From TMED109 sp002171375 (lineage in GTDB: Bacteria > Pseudomonadota > Alphaproteobacteria > TMED109), in assembly GCA_965657505.1 (NCBI GenBank), contig CBFHON010000004.1, forward strand, positions 1 through 64,000: 64,000 nucleotides of DNA, read 5' to 3'. Below are positions 1-8,625 of this stretch, one piece after another. The translations under genes were made by a program, and so were the position numbers. The stretch's first letter is position 1. Each line of letters opens with the position of its first letter. Under the pieces are notes generated by a model that ran no database searches, was not told the DNA's origin, and saw only the letters and a list, made by a program, of their open reading frames with translations.

Positions 1-243
1 AATTTTTTTTTAGAGCAGGATGAACTAATAAAGAATGCTTATAAATTAAATGGGATTCCAGGAAGTATAGTTCAAGGCCGATACGACCTTTTATGCCCAG
101 TTATAAATGCTTATGAAATTGCAGCTAAATGGAAAAATAGTAATTTAATTATTGTAGATGAAGGAGCTCACTCTGCAAACTCTGATCCTATGAGATCAGA
201 ACTTATTAAGGCTATTAATGATTTAACAAATAAATTAATATAG
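1..243 (+). CDS. pip: Proline iminopeptidase, C-terminal end (partial)
   Basis: The window opens inside this gene. Only the last 80 codons are present, in frame 1, ending in TAG at 241-243. The fragment shows the end of an alpha/beta-hydrolase peptidase of family S33: an IVQGRYDLLCP stretch (bases 70-102) that carries the catalytic Asp, and GAHSA (bases 163-177) that carries the catalytic His. Both match the C-terminus of proline iminopeptidases, which remove N-terminal proline from peptides in the cytoplasm. The nucleophile Ser lies upstream and cannot be checked. No terminator is evident in the 68 bp before the next gene on the same strand. Family assignment is fairly secure; another S33 peptidase is the main alternative. 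Confidence 0.8.
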   Translation, partial: NFFLEQDELIKNAYKLNGIPGSIVQGRYDLLCPVINAYEIAAKWKNSNLIIVDEGAHSANSDPMRSELIKAINDLTNKLI

Positions 244-311
244 GTTTTATTAGCTCTATAAATAAGGTAGACATTTAAAATATAAAAGTTAAGTGAATTT
301 AAGGAATTTCA

Positions 312-2867
312 TTGTATAAATTAATATGTTTATTTTTATTTATGTTTATTACAAATATATCTTTAGCTGAAGATAGCTTTAACATCATAAATACTAAACT
401 TAAAAAAGGAGATACTTTTTATAAAGTATTTTCTGAAATGGATATAAATAAAAAAGATTCAAAATTATTTATAAGTTCTCTTCAAAGAAAACTAGATTTA
501 AAAAGAATGCCAACTGGTCAAGAAATCAAATTTTATTTTATTAAAAATACTAGATCATTGATTGCCGTAGCTGTTCCAATAAAAAAAGATATCACTGTAT
601 TAACATTCAAGAATAGAAAAAAGATAGTTACTACAAGACTTAATGATGATTTATTGAATGATAGAATTAATTCAATAATATATCCTGAGGAGTTTAAACC
701 TAAACCAGGTATATATAGAATTATTGTAAATAAAGGTGATAATTTAACTAAATTATTATCAAATGCAGCAGTTAATATTGAGGAAATACAAAATTTGATC
801 CAAGCTATTTCGGAAGAGGTAGATTTACGTCAATTAAGGCCTAATGATTTAATAGAGTTATTTTATGTTGCTGATGCAGAGGGAGTGTCATTTAATAAAA
901 TTAAACTATATATGTTTAGTAAAATTTATGAGTTTAAAAAAGATAGTTTCAATGTTTTTAGATTTCATAAAAATATTGAAATTGTAGAATCTATTGAGAC
1001 TCAGAATATAGAATTAGATAAACAAGAAATTAATAAAGAAAATTTAATTCTAGGTCAGTTAATAGAGGAGGGTTGGAGCAAAAAAGAAGCAAGAGAAGCG
1101 GTTGATGCATTTTCTACAGTTTATGATCCTAAAAATATAAATATAAAAACAGAGATGACTCTTCCTGAAGATATCAATATTAAAGCTTTTGCTATTCAGA
1201 TTGAAAATAATTTTTCTGTCTTAGTTCAAAAAATTAAAAATGGAAATTTCTTAGCTCAAAGATTAGAAAGTCAAAAAGCTACCGATATAATTTTAAATTT
1301 AAAACTAATAAAACAGAAAGAACTCGTTATAGAGAAAAAAAGTGATCAAGATATTAATGCATTGGTTTTAGATAAAAAACAAACAGATAATTTATATTTT
1401 AAAACAAATTTAATAGAAGGAAAAATTAGTGAAGGAGATACATTAATAAATAGACTTTTAGCCTTAGGTGAGAAAAAAGTTACAATAATAAAAGCTTTAA
1501 AAACTTTATCTAAAAAAATGAATCCAAATTTAGTAAGATCTGGAAGCTCTTTAATAGTAGCATTGGATAAAAGAGAAAAACCTATGAAAGGTTTCTTTAT
1601 AGAAATAAAAAGTAATAAAGGATATCTAATTATTATAAAAAATGGTGACTACATAGTTAAAAATTCAACTATAAATATAGCTAGAAATGAATTAGCTAAA
1701 CTAGTAAAACCTAATCTAGAAAAAAGAAAAGTAGATAGAATAATTATTCCAGAATGGAAAACTACTAGCTTAGTTAAACCTTTTAAGAATAACGTAAAAA
1801 TATTTACTTTTAAGAGTGGTGAAACATTATCACATGCTTTTTCTGATATAGGTGTTTCTGAGAAAGAAGTATTTGGATTTATTAATAAGTTAAAAAATGA
1901 GTTTGATCCTAGAAAACTTAAAGTAGGTAATAAGCTTAAGTTTTATTTAAGTAAAAAGGATCCAAAAATTATAGAGGGTATTTCGTTACAATTAGATAAG
2001 ATAAGATCAATTGAAGTTTTTAAAATAGAAAGTGATTATATTTTAAATAAATATAAAGAACCTATAGTTATTACTTTTCATAAGGTTTCAGGTGAAATAA
2101 ATAATAGTTTGTACGTATCTGCAAAGAAAGCTGGACTTCCTATATCTGTACTTATGGAAGTTGTAAAGATTTATTCTTTTGATGTTGATTTCCAAAGAGA
2201 GATAAAAGCTGGAGATGCTTTTGAAGTTTTATATCAGATTCACAATAATAAATCTGGCGAAATTGTAAGAAGTGGTCCTGTACTTAGGTCTGTTTTAGTT
2301 TTAGGCGGAGAGAGAATACCTTTATATAGATATGAATATGAAAAAGATTATTTTGAGTATTTTGATTCTGAAGCTAATAGTGCAAAAAAAGCATTAATGA
2401 GAACTCCTTTGGATGGAGCAAGAATATCATCTGTTTTTGGAAAACGTAAGCATCCTATTTTAGGTTATACAAAAATGCATAAGGGGGTAGATTTTGCTGC
2501 CCCAAGAAATACTCCTGTTTATGCAGCGGGCGACGGTGTTATTGAATATTCAAGAAGTAATGGAGGTTACGGTAAATTTATACGTATCAGGCATAATTCA
2601 GACTATAAAACAGCATATGCACATTTAGCGCGCTTTGCAAAAAATATTAGTGAAGGAAAAAGAGTTAAACAAGGTGATATAATCGGATATGTTGGAACTA
2701 CTGGAAGATCAACAGGACCTCATTTACATTATGAGATAATATTTAGGGATAAACAGGTTAATCCTCTTAAAGTAAGAATGCCAAAAGAGTTAAAATTAAA
2801 AAATCAGGATTTTAAATCTTTTATCATAGAGAGAAATAGATTAGATAATATTTGGGATAGTTTATAA
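312..2867 (+). CDS. M23 family murein endopeptidase, secreted
   Basis: An 851-residue envelope peptidase predicted to cut peptidoglycan cross-links. The TTG start is supported by AAGGAA at 301-306 and by an N-terminal hydrophobic signal peptide ending near an LAE site (residues 1-20); the first in-frame ATG, at residue 11, would cut this signal. The long middle region (about 40-680) contains several repeats beginning with GDT/GDN-type motifs (near 34, 140, 375 and 505), resembling LysM/OapA-like cell-wall-binding units. The LytM peptidase domain is at about 700-820, with MHKGVDF (His723, Asp727), AYAH (His771) and GPHLHYE (His804, His806), so the zinc and catalytic residues are intact. Length and architecture resemble MepM/ShyA-type endopeptidases, with a longer middle part. 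It faces DUF4167, with the two stops about 10 bp apart. Confidence 0.9.
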   Translation: MYKLICLFLFMFITNISLAEDSFNIINTKLKKGDTFYKVFSEMDINKKDSKLFISSLQRKLDLKRMPTGQEIKFYFIKNTRSLIAVAVPIKKDITVLTFKNRKKIVTTRLNDDLLNDRINSIIYPEEFKPKPGIYRIIVNKGDNLTKLLSNAAVNIEEIQNLIQAISEEVDLRQLRPNDLIELFYVADAEGVSFNKIKLYMFSKIYEFKKDSFNVFRFHKNIEIVESIETQNIELDKQEINKENLILGQLIEEGWSKKEAREAVDAFSTVYDPKNINIKTEMTLPEDINIKAFAIQIENNFSVLVQKIKNGNFLAQRLESQKATDIILNLKLIKQKELVIEKKSDQDINALVLDKKQTDNLYFKTNLIEGKISEGDTLINRLLALGEKKVTIIKALKTLSKKMNPNLVRSGSSLIVALDKREKPMKGFFIEIKSNKGYLIIIKNGDYIVKNSTINIARNELAKLVKPNLEKRKVDRIIIPEWKTTSLVKPFKNNVKIFTFKSGETLSHAFSDIGVSEKEVFGFINKLKNEFDPRKLKVGNKLKFYLSKKDPKIIEGISLQLDKIRSIEVFKIESDYILNKYKEPIVITFHKVSGEINNSLYVSAKKAGLPISVLMEVVKIYSFDVDFQREIKAGDAFEVLYQIHNNKSGEIVRSGPVLRSVLVLGGERIPLYRYEYEKDYFEYFDSEANSAKKALMRTPLDGARISSVFGKRKHPILGYTKMHKGVDFAAPRNTPVYAAGDGVIEYSRSNGGYGKFIRIRHNSDYKTAYAHLARFAKNISEGKRVKQGDIIGYVGTTGRSTGPHLHYEIIFRDKQVNPLKVRMPKELKLKNQDFKSFIIERNRLDNIWDSL

Positions 2868-2876
2868 TTAATACTT

Positions 2877-3305
2877 TTATTTATTTATAGTATTTTCTTC
2901 AGTGTTTTTTTTGATTTCTTTATTACCACTATTAGTTAAATTATCTTCTTTACTAGAAATATCAGTTTTTTCTTCTAATTTATTTTTATTTTTTTCATCA
3001 TTCAGTTCTTCATTATGGATCTTAACAACATTTTTTTGCCTTTTTTCTATTTGATGGCTCTGTGATAATTTATGAACTCTGTGGTAGTGCTCAGCATGTT
3101 GAAAATAATACTCGGCTTTAATTATATCTCCAGAAGTAATAGCGTCTCTTGCTAAAGATTGATATTTCTCATGCACTTGAATTGCATTTCCTTTAATCTT
3201 AGTATCTTTATTATTATCATAAGGATTGTTTTTTTGAGAATTACTGTTTCTTCTAGAGTTATTATTTCTACTTCTATGTCTTTTGGGAGTATTTGATACT
3301 CTCAT
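2877..3305 (-). CDS. DUF4167 domain-containing protein
   Basis: A 142-residue basic protein. The N-terminus (1-35) is rich in Arg and Asn (for example RHRSRNNNSRRN), and the DUF4167 core follows (about 38-85), with the features GNAIQVHEKYQSLARDA and AEYYFQHAEHYHRV. The C-terminal tail is charged and Lys/Glu/Asn-rich, probably disordered. DUF4167 is an alphaproteobacterial family of unknown role, commonly encoded right after prmC as here; the basic tail suggests nucleic-acid binding, which is inference. A strong AAAGGAAA ribosome site precedes the ATG. The 177 bp between it and prmC probably carries its own promoter. Confidence 0.9.
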   Translation of the reverse strand: MRVSNTPKRHRSRNNNSRRNSNSQKNNPYDNNKDTKIKGNAIQVHEKYQSLARDAITSGDIIKAEYYFQHAEHYHRVHKLSQSHQIEKRQKNVVKIHNEELNDEKNKNKLEEKTDISSKEDNLTNSGNKEIKKNTEENTINK

Positions 3306-3482
3306 ATTATTTTCCTTTTTTATATATTAATTTACTAACACCAATAAACAGATAAATAATATGCTGTTTAAATTTAAGGGATTATTTTCTAAAAAGATTT
3401 TTAAATTATAAGCATCAATTCTTAGAAGCCTATATTCTAGCTATATAACAAGTTTTGCCAAGTAATTTCTTTTTTTTTATTA

Positions 3483-4331
3483 TTAAAATGGTTTAGCAAG
3501 TAATACCCTAGTATTATTAGATAAATCTTTCTTTACTTCTTTCAATATAAATTTATTTTTATATAAAATATTTTCTAATGTCTTTGATTGGTCAAAACCA
3601 ATCTCTAACGCTAATAAACCATTTTCTTTAATTGCATTTCTAGCTAATGGTAAAAGCTCTTTAAATTTATCCAAGCCATTTATTCCTCCTTTTAATGCCA
3701 AAAGAGGTTCATAATTTTTTACTTCTTTACATAAATTTTTTATATATTTATCAGATATATATGGAGGGTTGCAGGTAATAATATCAAAAATGTTATTTTT
3801 AGTTGCTCCAGACCAATTAGAATTGATTAATTTTGATCTTTTCATTACATCTAAATTATATAAGTTTTTATAAGCTATTTTAAGAGCTTTAAGGCTTATA
3901 TCTGTTCCAACACCAAATGCATTAGGTAATTCTTTAAGTAAACACGCTAATATTATTCCAGAACCAATACCTATATCTAATATATTTAATTTTATTTTTT
4001 TATTAGGAATATATTTTAAGACTGATTCTATTAATTCTTCTGTTTCAGGTCTAGGAATTAAAACACTATTGTTAACGTAAAATATATCTTTATAAAAATT
4101 TACAGAGTTTGTTAAGTAGGCAATTGGTTCACCTTTTGCTCTTCTTTTTATTAAGTGAAATATTCTATCCTTTTGAATAGAAGTGATTTCCTTATCAATT
4201 TTTAAGATAAAAATTTCTATACCGGTATCTAAAACATGAGAAATAATTAACTTTGACTCTTTCAATGGATTATTTATATCCGATTTACTTAATATATTTT
4301 TTGTTTCTTCTAAAATATTAGCTAATTTCAT
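3483..4331 (-). CDS. prmC: Peptide chain release factor N5-glutamine methyltransferase
   Basis: A 282-residue cytoplasmic enzyme that uses S-adenosylmethionine to methylate the Gln of the GGQ motif in release factors, increasing termination efficiency. The SAM-binding motif I is seen as ILDIGIGSG (117-125) and the catalytic NPPY as NPPYIS (188-193). The N-terminal helical domain that docks on the release factor is present, so length is normal. It lies 8 bp downstream of prfA, its substrate, in the classic prfA-prmC arrangement and is almost certainly co-transcribed with it. Assignment is secure. Confidence 0.96.
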   Translation of the reverse strand: MKLANILEETKNILSKSDINNPLKESKLIISHVLDTGIEIFILKIDKEITSIQKDRIFHLIKRRAKGEPIAYLTNSVNFYKDIFYVNNSVLIPRPETEELIESVLKYIPNKKIKLNILDIGIGSGIILACLLKELPNAFGVGTDISLKALKIAYKNLYNLDVMKRSKLINSNWSGATKNNIFDIITCNPPYISDKYIKNLCKEVKNYEPLLALKGGINGLDKFKELLPLARNAIKENGLLALEIGFDQSKTLENILYKNKFILKEVKKDLSNNTRVLLAKPF

Positions 4332-4339
4332 TAGTAAAG

Positions 4340-5428
4340 TTAGTTGGCTTCAGAAAGTTGAGAGAGTCTGTCACTTTCTTCTTGCGCTAATAAAACATCA
4401 ATAATTTCATTTAATCTTGTGCCTGATAGTATTTCATCTATTCGGTTTAAAGATAATTGAATTCTATGGTCAGTAATTCGGTCTTGTGGATAGTTATATG
4501 TCCTAATTCTTTCAGATCTATCACCTGATCCAACTAATGATCTTCTGGTCTCACTTCTTTCATTATCTCTTAATTCTTTTTCATTATTATAAAGTTTAGC
4601 GCGAAGCATTTCTAGTGCTTTAGCTTTATTTTTATGCTGTGATTTTCCATCTTGACATTGAGTTACAGCACCAGTAGGAATATGAGTTATTCTAACAGCA
4701 CTTTCAGTTTTATTTACATGTTGGCCTCCAGCTCCTTGAGCTCTATATGTATCTATTCTTAAATCACTTGTATTTATATTGATGTCTACATCTTCTACTA
4801 CAGGAAGAATAGCAACAGTTGCAGCTGAAGTATGAATTCTTCCTTGTGTTTCAGTTAATGGAATTCTTTGAACTCTATGAACACCACTTTCAAATTTTAA
4901 TCTACCAAAAACATTGTTACCAGAAATTTTTATAGAGGCCTCTTTACATCCACCTATATCATTTTCTGATAGAGATAAGACTTCTATATTCCATTTTTGA
5001 ATTTCAGCGTATCTAGAATACATTTTTAATAAATTATTACCGAATAGAGCTGCTTCATCACCGCCAGTGCCGGCTCTAATTTCTAATATAGCATCTCTAT
5101 TATCGTCTGGATCTTTAGGAATAAGAAGTTTTTGTGTTTTTTGATTTAGACGTTCTAAATCATTTTTTAAATTATCAAATTCCTTTAGAGCTTCTTCTCT
5201 TAATAATTGGTCTGTATCTTTATCATTAAGTATTTCTTGAACTCCTTCAATTTCTTTCTGACAATCTTTAAGTTCATTGATAGATAAAACAACTGGTGAT
5301 AATTCTGCATGTTCTTTTGATAAACTCATTCTAATATTAATATCTATTTCATTATCTGATAATTGCGATTCTATCTCAGAAAATTTATTAATTATTTCTT
5401 CAAGCCTATTTTTTAAAACTGCTATCAT
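4340..5428 (-). CDS. prfA: Peptide chain release factor 1
   Basis: A 362-residue class I release factor that recognises UAA/UAG and triggers peptide release. GGQ is at residues 234-236 (GAGGQHVNKTES), inside the catalytic domain. The stop-codon recognition tripeptide of RF1, normally PAT or PVT, reads P-L-T here (190-192, in IPLTETQGR). No SPF motif of RF2 is present, which supports RF1. The gene begins 2 bp after hisS and ends 8 bp before prmC, so it belongs to the lysC-rodZ-ispG-hisS-prfA-prmC run. ptsP, often found between lysC and prfA in other alphaproteobacteria, is absent here. Confidence 0.97.
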   Translation of the reverse strand: MIAVLKNRLEEIINKFSEIESQLSDNEIDINIRMSLSKEHAELSPVVLSINELKDCQKEIEGVQEILNDKDTDQLLREEALKEFDNLKNDLERLNQKTQKLLIPKDPDDNRDAILEIRAGTGGDEAALFGNNLLKMYSRYAEIQKWNIEVLSLSENDIGGCKEASIKISGNNVFGRLKFESGVHRVQRIPLTETQGRIHTSAATVAILPVVEDVDININTSDLRIDTYRAQGAGGQHVNKTESAVRITHIPTGAVTQCQDGKSQHKNKAKALEMLRAKLYNNEKELRDNERSETRRSLVGSGDRSERIRTYNYPQDRITDHRIQLSLNRIDEILSGTRLNEIIDVLLAQEESDRLSQLSEAN

Positions 5429-5429
5429 A

Positions 5430-6680
5430 TTAAAGTAAAATTCTCTCTATATGTTTAACTATATCTTCAAAATTAATAAATTCTTGTTCTCCAGTCTCAA
5501 GATTACGAACAATAGCATTATTATTATTTATTTCATCTGTACCTATTATAATTGCAAAATTAGAGGATAGTTTATTAGCATTTTTTAGTCTCTTTTTTAA
5601 ATTACCACTATATGCCATATCGGCAGGAATATTTTGATTTCTTAGTTTTTGTGTCAAATTAATACAAATATTATTATTCTCTTCACCTACTGGAATTATA
5701 GCAATATGTTTCTTCTTTATTTCTTTAATAGAAGAGAGAAGAATAAGTCTTTCAATACCTGCAGCCCATCCAATTCCAGGAGTATCTGGTCCTCCCATTT
5801 GCTTCATTAATTTATCATAACGTCCCCCTGCAATTATAGCACTTTGTGCGCCAAGTTTATCAGTAATAAATTCAAATGTAGTATTATTGTAATAATCTAA
5901 ACCCCTTACTAGTTTATCGTTAATAATGTATTTAATATGTAAATTATCTAGACCTTCTAAAACTCTTTTAAAGCTATCCTTTGAAGAACTATCCAAATAG
6001 TCTCTAAGTTTTGGTGCATTTTTAATTATAGCTATATCATCATCTGATTTTGAATCTAAAATTCTTAATGGATTTTTATCAAGCCTAATAAGACTTTCTT
6101 TTGATAGTTTATTCTTATAATTATTTAAATATTTAACTAAATCTTCTGTATATATTTTTCTATCATGAATATTACCTAGACTATTTACATGTAGTTCACT
6201 TGATTTAGTTATATTTAATTCTCTTAGCACTTGATTAGCGCATGCAATAACTTCAATATCTGCTTGCTCTTTTTCAACTCCTAATAATTCTATGCCAACT
6301 TGATGGAACTGTCTCAATCTTCCTTTTTGAGGTCTTTCATAACGAAACATAGGGCCATGATAAAATGCCTTAAAGGGCATTTCCTGTATTAGCCCATTAG
6401 AAATTATAGCTCTAACTATGCCAGCTGTTCCCTCTGGTCTAAGAGTAATTTCTTCTTCTCCTTTATCTAAAAATGTATACATTTCTTTTGTAACTATGTC
6501 TGAGTTTTCACCTAGTGTTTTTTTAAATACTTTAGAAAACTCAAAAATTGGCGTAGCCATCTGTTTAAAACCATAGTTGCTTGATATAGTGCTAACTTTA
6601 TTTATAATATAATTATAATTATACATAAGATCATGAAGATGATCATGAGTACCTCTTACTGCTTGTAATTTATTATTCAT
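5430..6680 (-). CDS. hisS: Histidine--tRNA ligase
   Basis: A 416-residue class II synthetase that charges tRNA-His. Motif 2 reads RYERPQKGRLRQFHQ (113-127), the signature LVRGLDYYNNTTFEF lies in the middle, and motif 3 is recognisable as GIGWAAGIERL. The C-terminal anticodon-binding domain is complete. The start codon overlaps the ispG stop by 8 nt (ATGAATAA), suggesting translational coupling. Motif 2 is of the normal bacterial type that reads the extra G-1 of tRNA-His, unlike the diverged type of Rhizobiales, Rhodobacterales and Caulobacterales. Confidence 0.97.
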   Translation of the reverse strand: MNNKLQAVRGTHDHLHDLMYNYNYIINKVSTISSNYGFKQMATPIFEFSKVFKKTLGENSDIVTKEMYTFLDKGEEEITLRPEGTAGIVRAIISNGLIQEMPFKAFYHGPMFRYERPQKGRLRQFHQVGIELLGVEKEQADIEVIACANQVLRELNITKSSELHVNSLGNIHDRKIYTEDLVKYLNNYKNKLSKESLIRLDKNPLRILDSKSDDDIAIIKNAPKLRDYLDSSSKDSFKRVLEGLDNLHIKYIINDKLVRGLDYYNNTTFEFITDKLGAQSAIIAGGRYDKLMKQMGGPDTPGIGWAAGIERLILLSSIKEIKKKHIAIIPVGEENNNICINLTQKLRNQNIPADMAYSGNLKKRLKNANKLSSNFAIIIGTDEINNNNAIVRNLETGEQEFINFEDIVKHIERILL

Positions 6681-7779
6681 TTATTTTTCTCAAACTTTTA
6701 GCGTATTCTTCCACTAAATTTATAATATGATTAATAAAATCTTTTTGTTCCATTCTATGGCTCATATTTCCATCTATGTAAACTTGATGAAATTTATTAC
6801 CACCTCCAGTAATTCCTATATTTGTCTCTTTTGCTTCCCCAGGCCCATTCACTACACAGCCTATAATAGATAGCGAAATAGTTTCTTGAATATGTGCTAA
6901 TTTTTCCTCGATGATCTTTACTGTTTTAATAACATCAAAATTTTGTCTAGCACATGATGGACAAGATATAATAGTTACACCTTTATTTCTTATACCTAAA
7001 GATTTAAGTATTTGAAAACCTGCTTTTACTTCTTCCACAGGGTCTGCTGATAGAGATACTCGGATTGTATCTCCTATACCTGACCAAAGTAATTTACCTA
7101 ATCCAATAGATGATTGAATAGTTCCATAATTTAGAGAACCTGCTTCAGTAATACCTATATGAAGAGGATAGTTAGTTATCTTTGAAAGTTCCTCATATGA
7201 AGCTACTGCAAGGAATATATCTGAAGCCTTAACACTTATTTTAAAATTTGTAAAATCACCATCCTCAAGAATTTTAATATTAGTTAATGCACTTTCTACT
7301 AAGGCTTCAGGACAGGGAGATTTATATTTTTCTAATATTTTTTTTTCTAAAGACCCAGCATTTACACCAATCCTTATTGAACAGTTATTATCTTTAGCAG
7401 CTTTAATAACCGATTTTATTCTATCTCCTGAACCTATATTACCAGGATTAATTCTAAGGCATGCAGCACCTGCTTCAGCTGCCTCTATTGCTCTTTTATA
7501 GTGAAAATGTATGTCAGCAATAATTGGAACATTAACATTTTTTATGATACTTTTTAGGGAATCTGTAGAATCTTGGTCAGGACAAGATACTCTTACTATA
7601 TCAGCTCCGGCATCTACTATTTGATTAATTTGATTAATTGTTCCTTTAATATCAGTTGTCAGAGTATTAGTCATAGATTGAACACTAATTGGATTATTTC
7701 CTCCAATAGGCACATTTCCTACCATAATAGTTTTTGTTTTTTTTCTTTTTATTATTCTATATGGTCGTATATTCGACAT
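6673..7779 (-). CDS. ispG: (E)-4-hydroxy-3-methylbut-2-enyl-diphosphate synthase
   Basis: A 368-residue iron-sulfur enzyme of the MEP isoprenoid pathway that converts methylerythritol cyclodiphosphate to HMBPP. The N-terminal TIM barrel begins near VQSMTNT; the C-terminal [4Fe-4S] site is seen as CPSCARQ followed by GCVVNGPGEA, giving three Cys and a Glu ligand. This is the short bacterial form without the extra domain found in plants. It overlaps hisS by 8 nt and follows the rodZ-like gene by 8 bp, an order (rodZ-like, ispG, hisS) known in many proteobacteria. Confidence 0.97.
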   Translation of the reverse strand: MSNIRPYRIIKRKKTKTIMVGNVPIGGNNPISVQSMTNTLTTDIKGTINQINQIVDAGADIVRVSCPDQDSTDSLKSIIKNVNVPIIADIHFHYKRAIEAAEAGAACLRINPGNIGSGDRIKSVIKAAKDNNCSIRIGVNAGSLEKKILEKYKSPCPEALVESALTNIKILEDGDFTNFKISVKASDIFLAVASYEELSKITNYPLHIGITEAGSLNYGTIQSSIGLGKLLWSGIGDTIRVSLSADPVEEVKAGFQILKSLGIRNKGVTIISCPSCARQNFDVIKTVKIIEEKLAHIQETISLSIIGCVVNGPGEAKETNIGITGGGNKFHQVYIDGNMSHRMEQKDFINHIINLVEEYAKSLRKINE

Positions 7780-7787
7780 TTTACATT

Positions 7788-8603
7788 TTACTCATCTATA
7801 AATTTAATTAAGTTTTCAAGGTTTAAAGAAATATTTCTTTTTACTTCTCCAGATGCACCAAGATTATTTATAACTTTATTATCTATATGTATTATAATAC
7901 CACCGGCATTACCAGTTACTAATATTAAATCTTTTTTATATGGTAGGTTTATTTGTGAGTTTTTTTTTATTATTTTACTCACTAAAATTTCTGAATTATT
8001 ATCTTGAATTTCAATCCAACTGTCTGCAATGGCTTCTATAGTGATAGCATCTATTATTTTTATTACTGGTTCAGGTTTTTTTTCATTTTGAATTTCAGTT
8101 TCTTCTATTTGGTTTTTTGACTCTAGTAGAATTTCATTCATACTTTCTATTTTAATTGTTTCTTCAATAATATTTTCAGTAGTTATAATTTTGTCATTGA
8201 CCTCTTCTATATTATTAAGGTTTTTATAAATAATTAAAACAAAGGAAAAAGAAATAACAGAAAATAATAAAATATAGAATTTAGAAAACTTAAATTTATA
8301 AGGTAAGATTATATTTGGAGTTTTGCTAGTTAAATTAATATTAGAAGGCTCTGAATTTTTTAATATTAAACTTGGATTAATTTCTATCCAATTTAAATAT
8401 GTTCTAATATGACCTATAATAAATATGTCATTAGGTATTTCTGTAAAATTACCTTTTTCTAGTTTTAATATAATATTTTCTGAAATATTAAGATACTTAG
8501 CAGCATCCATAACAGACATATTTTTATTTTCTCTAGCAATTATTATGTTTTTTATAAACTCATCTTGTTTAATATCTTCTGAGAGTTTTAAATAAATATT
8601 CAA
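7788..8603 (-). CDS. rodZ: RodZ-like helix-turn-helix membrane protein
   Basis: A 271-residue protein with RodZ architecture. An N-terminal HTH_25 domain (about 15-75, including MSVMDAAKYLNISENIILKLE) is followed by one transmembrane helix (about 107-125, FYILLFSVISFSFVLIIYK). A low-complexity Glu/Ile/Asn linker comes next, then a C-terminal DUF4115 beta domain (about 185-265, starting IEAIADSWIEIQD). RodZ links MreB filaments to the membrane and keeps rod shape. The homolog next to ispG is usual. Whether this protein acts in shape control is inferred, since no mreB lies in the window. Confidence 0.85.
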   Translation of the reverse strand: MNIYLKLSEDIKQDEFIKNIIIARENKNMSVMDAAKYLNISENIILKLEKGNFTEIPNDIFIIGHIRTYLNWIEINPSLILKNSEPSNINLTSKTPNIILPYKFKFSKFYILLFSVISFSFVLIIYKNLNNIEEVNDKIITTENIIEETIKIESMNEILLESKNQIEETEIQNEKKPEPVIKIIDAITIEAIADSWIEIQDNNSEILVSKIIKKNSQINLPYKKDLILVTGNAGGIIIHIDNKVINNLGASGEVKRNISLNLENLIKFIDE

Positions 8604-8625
8604 ATTTTTACCTTAAATTTAATTT

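Noticed and set aside
3361..3411. 16-codon ORF in the gap between DUF4167 and prmC
   Set aside because: Too short, no ribosome site and low-complexity Lys/Phe content; the 177-bp gap otherwise shows no gene or clear hairpin.
7573..8007. 144-codon plus-strand ORF
   Set aside because: It lies antisense to ispG and the rodZ-like gene, both well supported, and its protein is Ser/Tyr/Ile-rich without family features.
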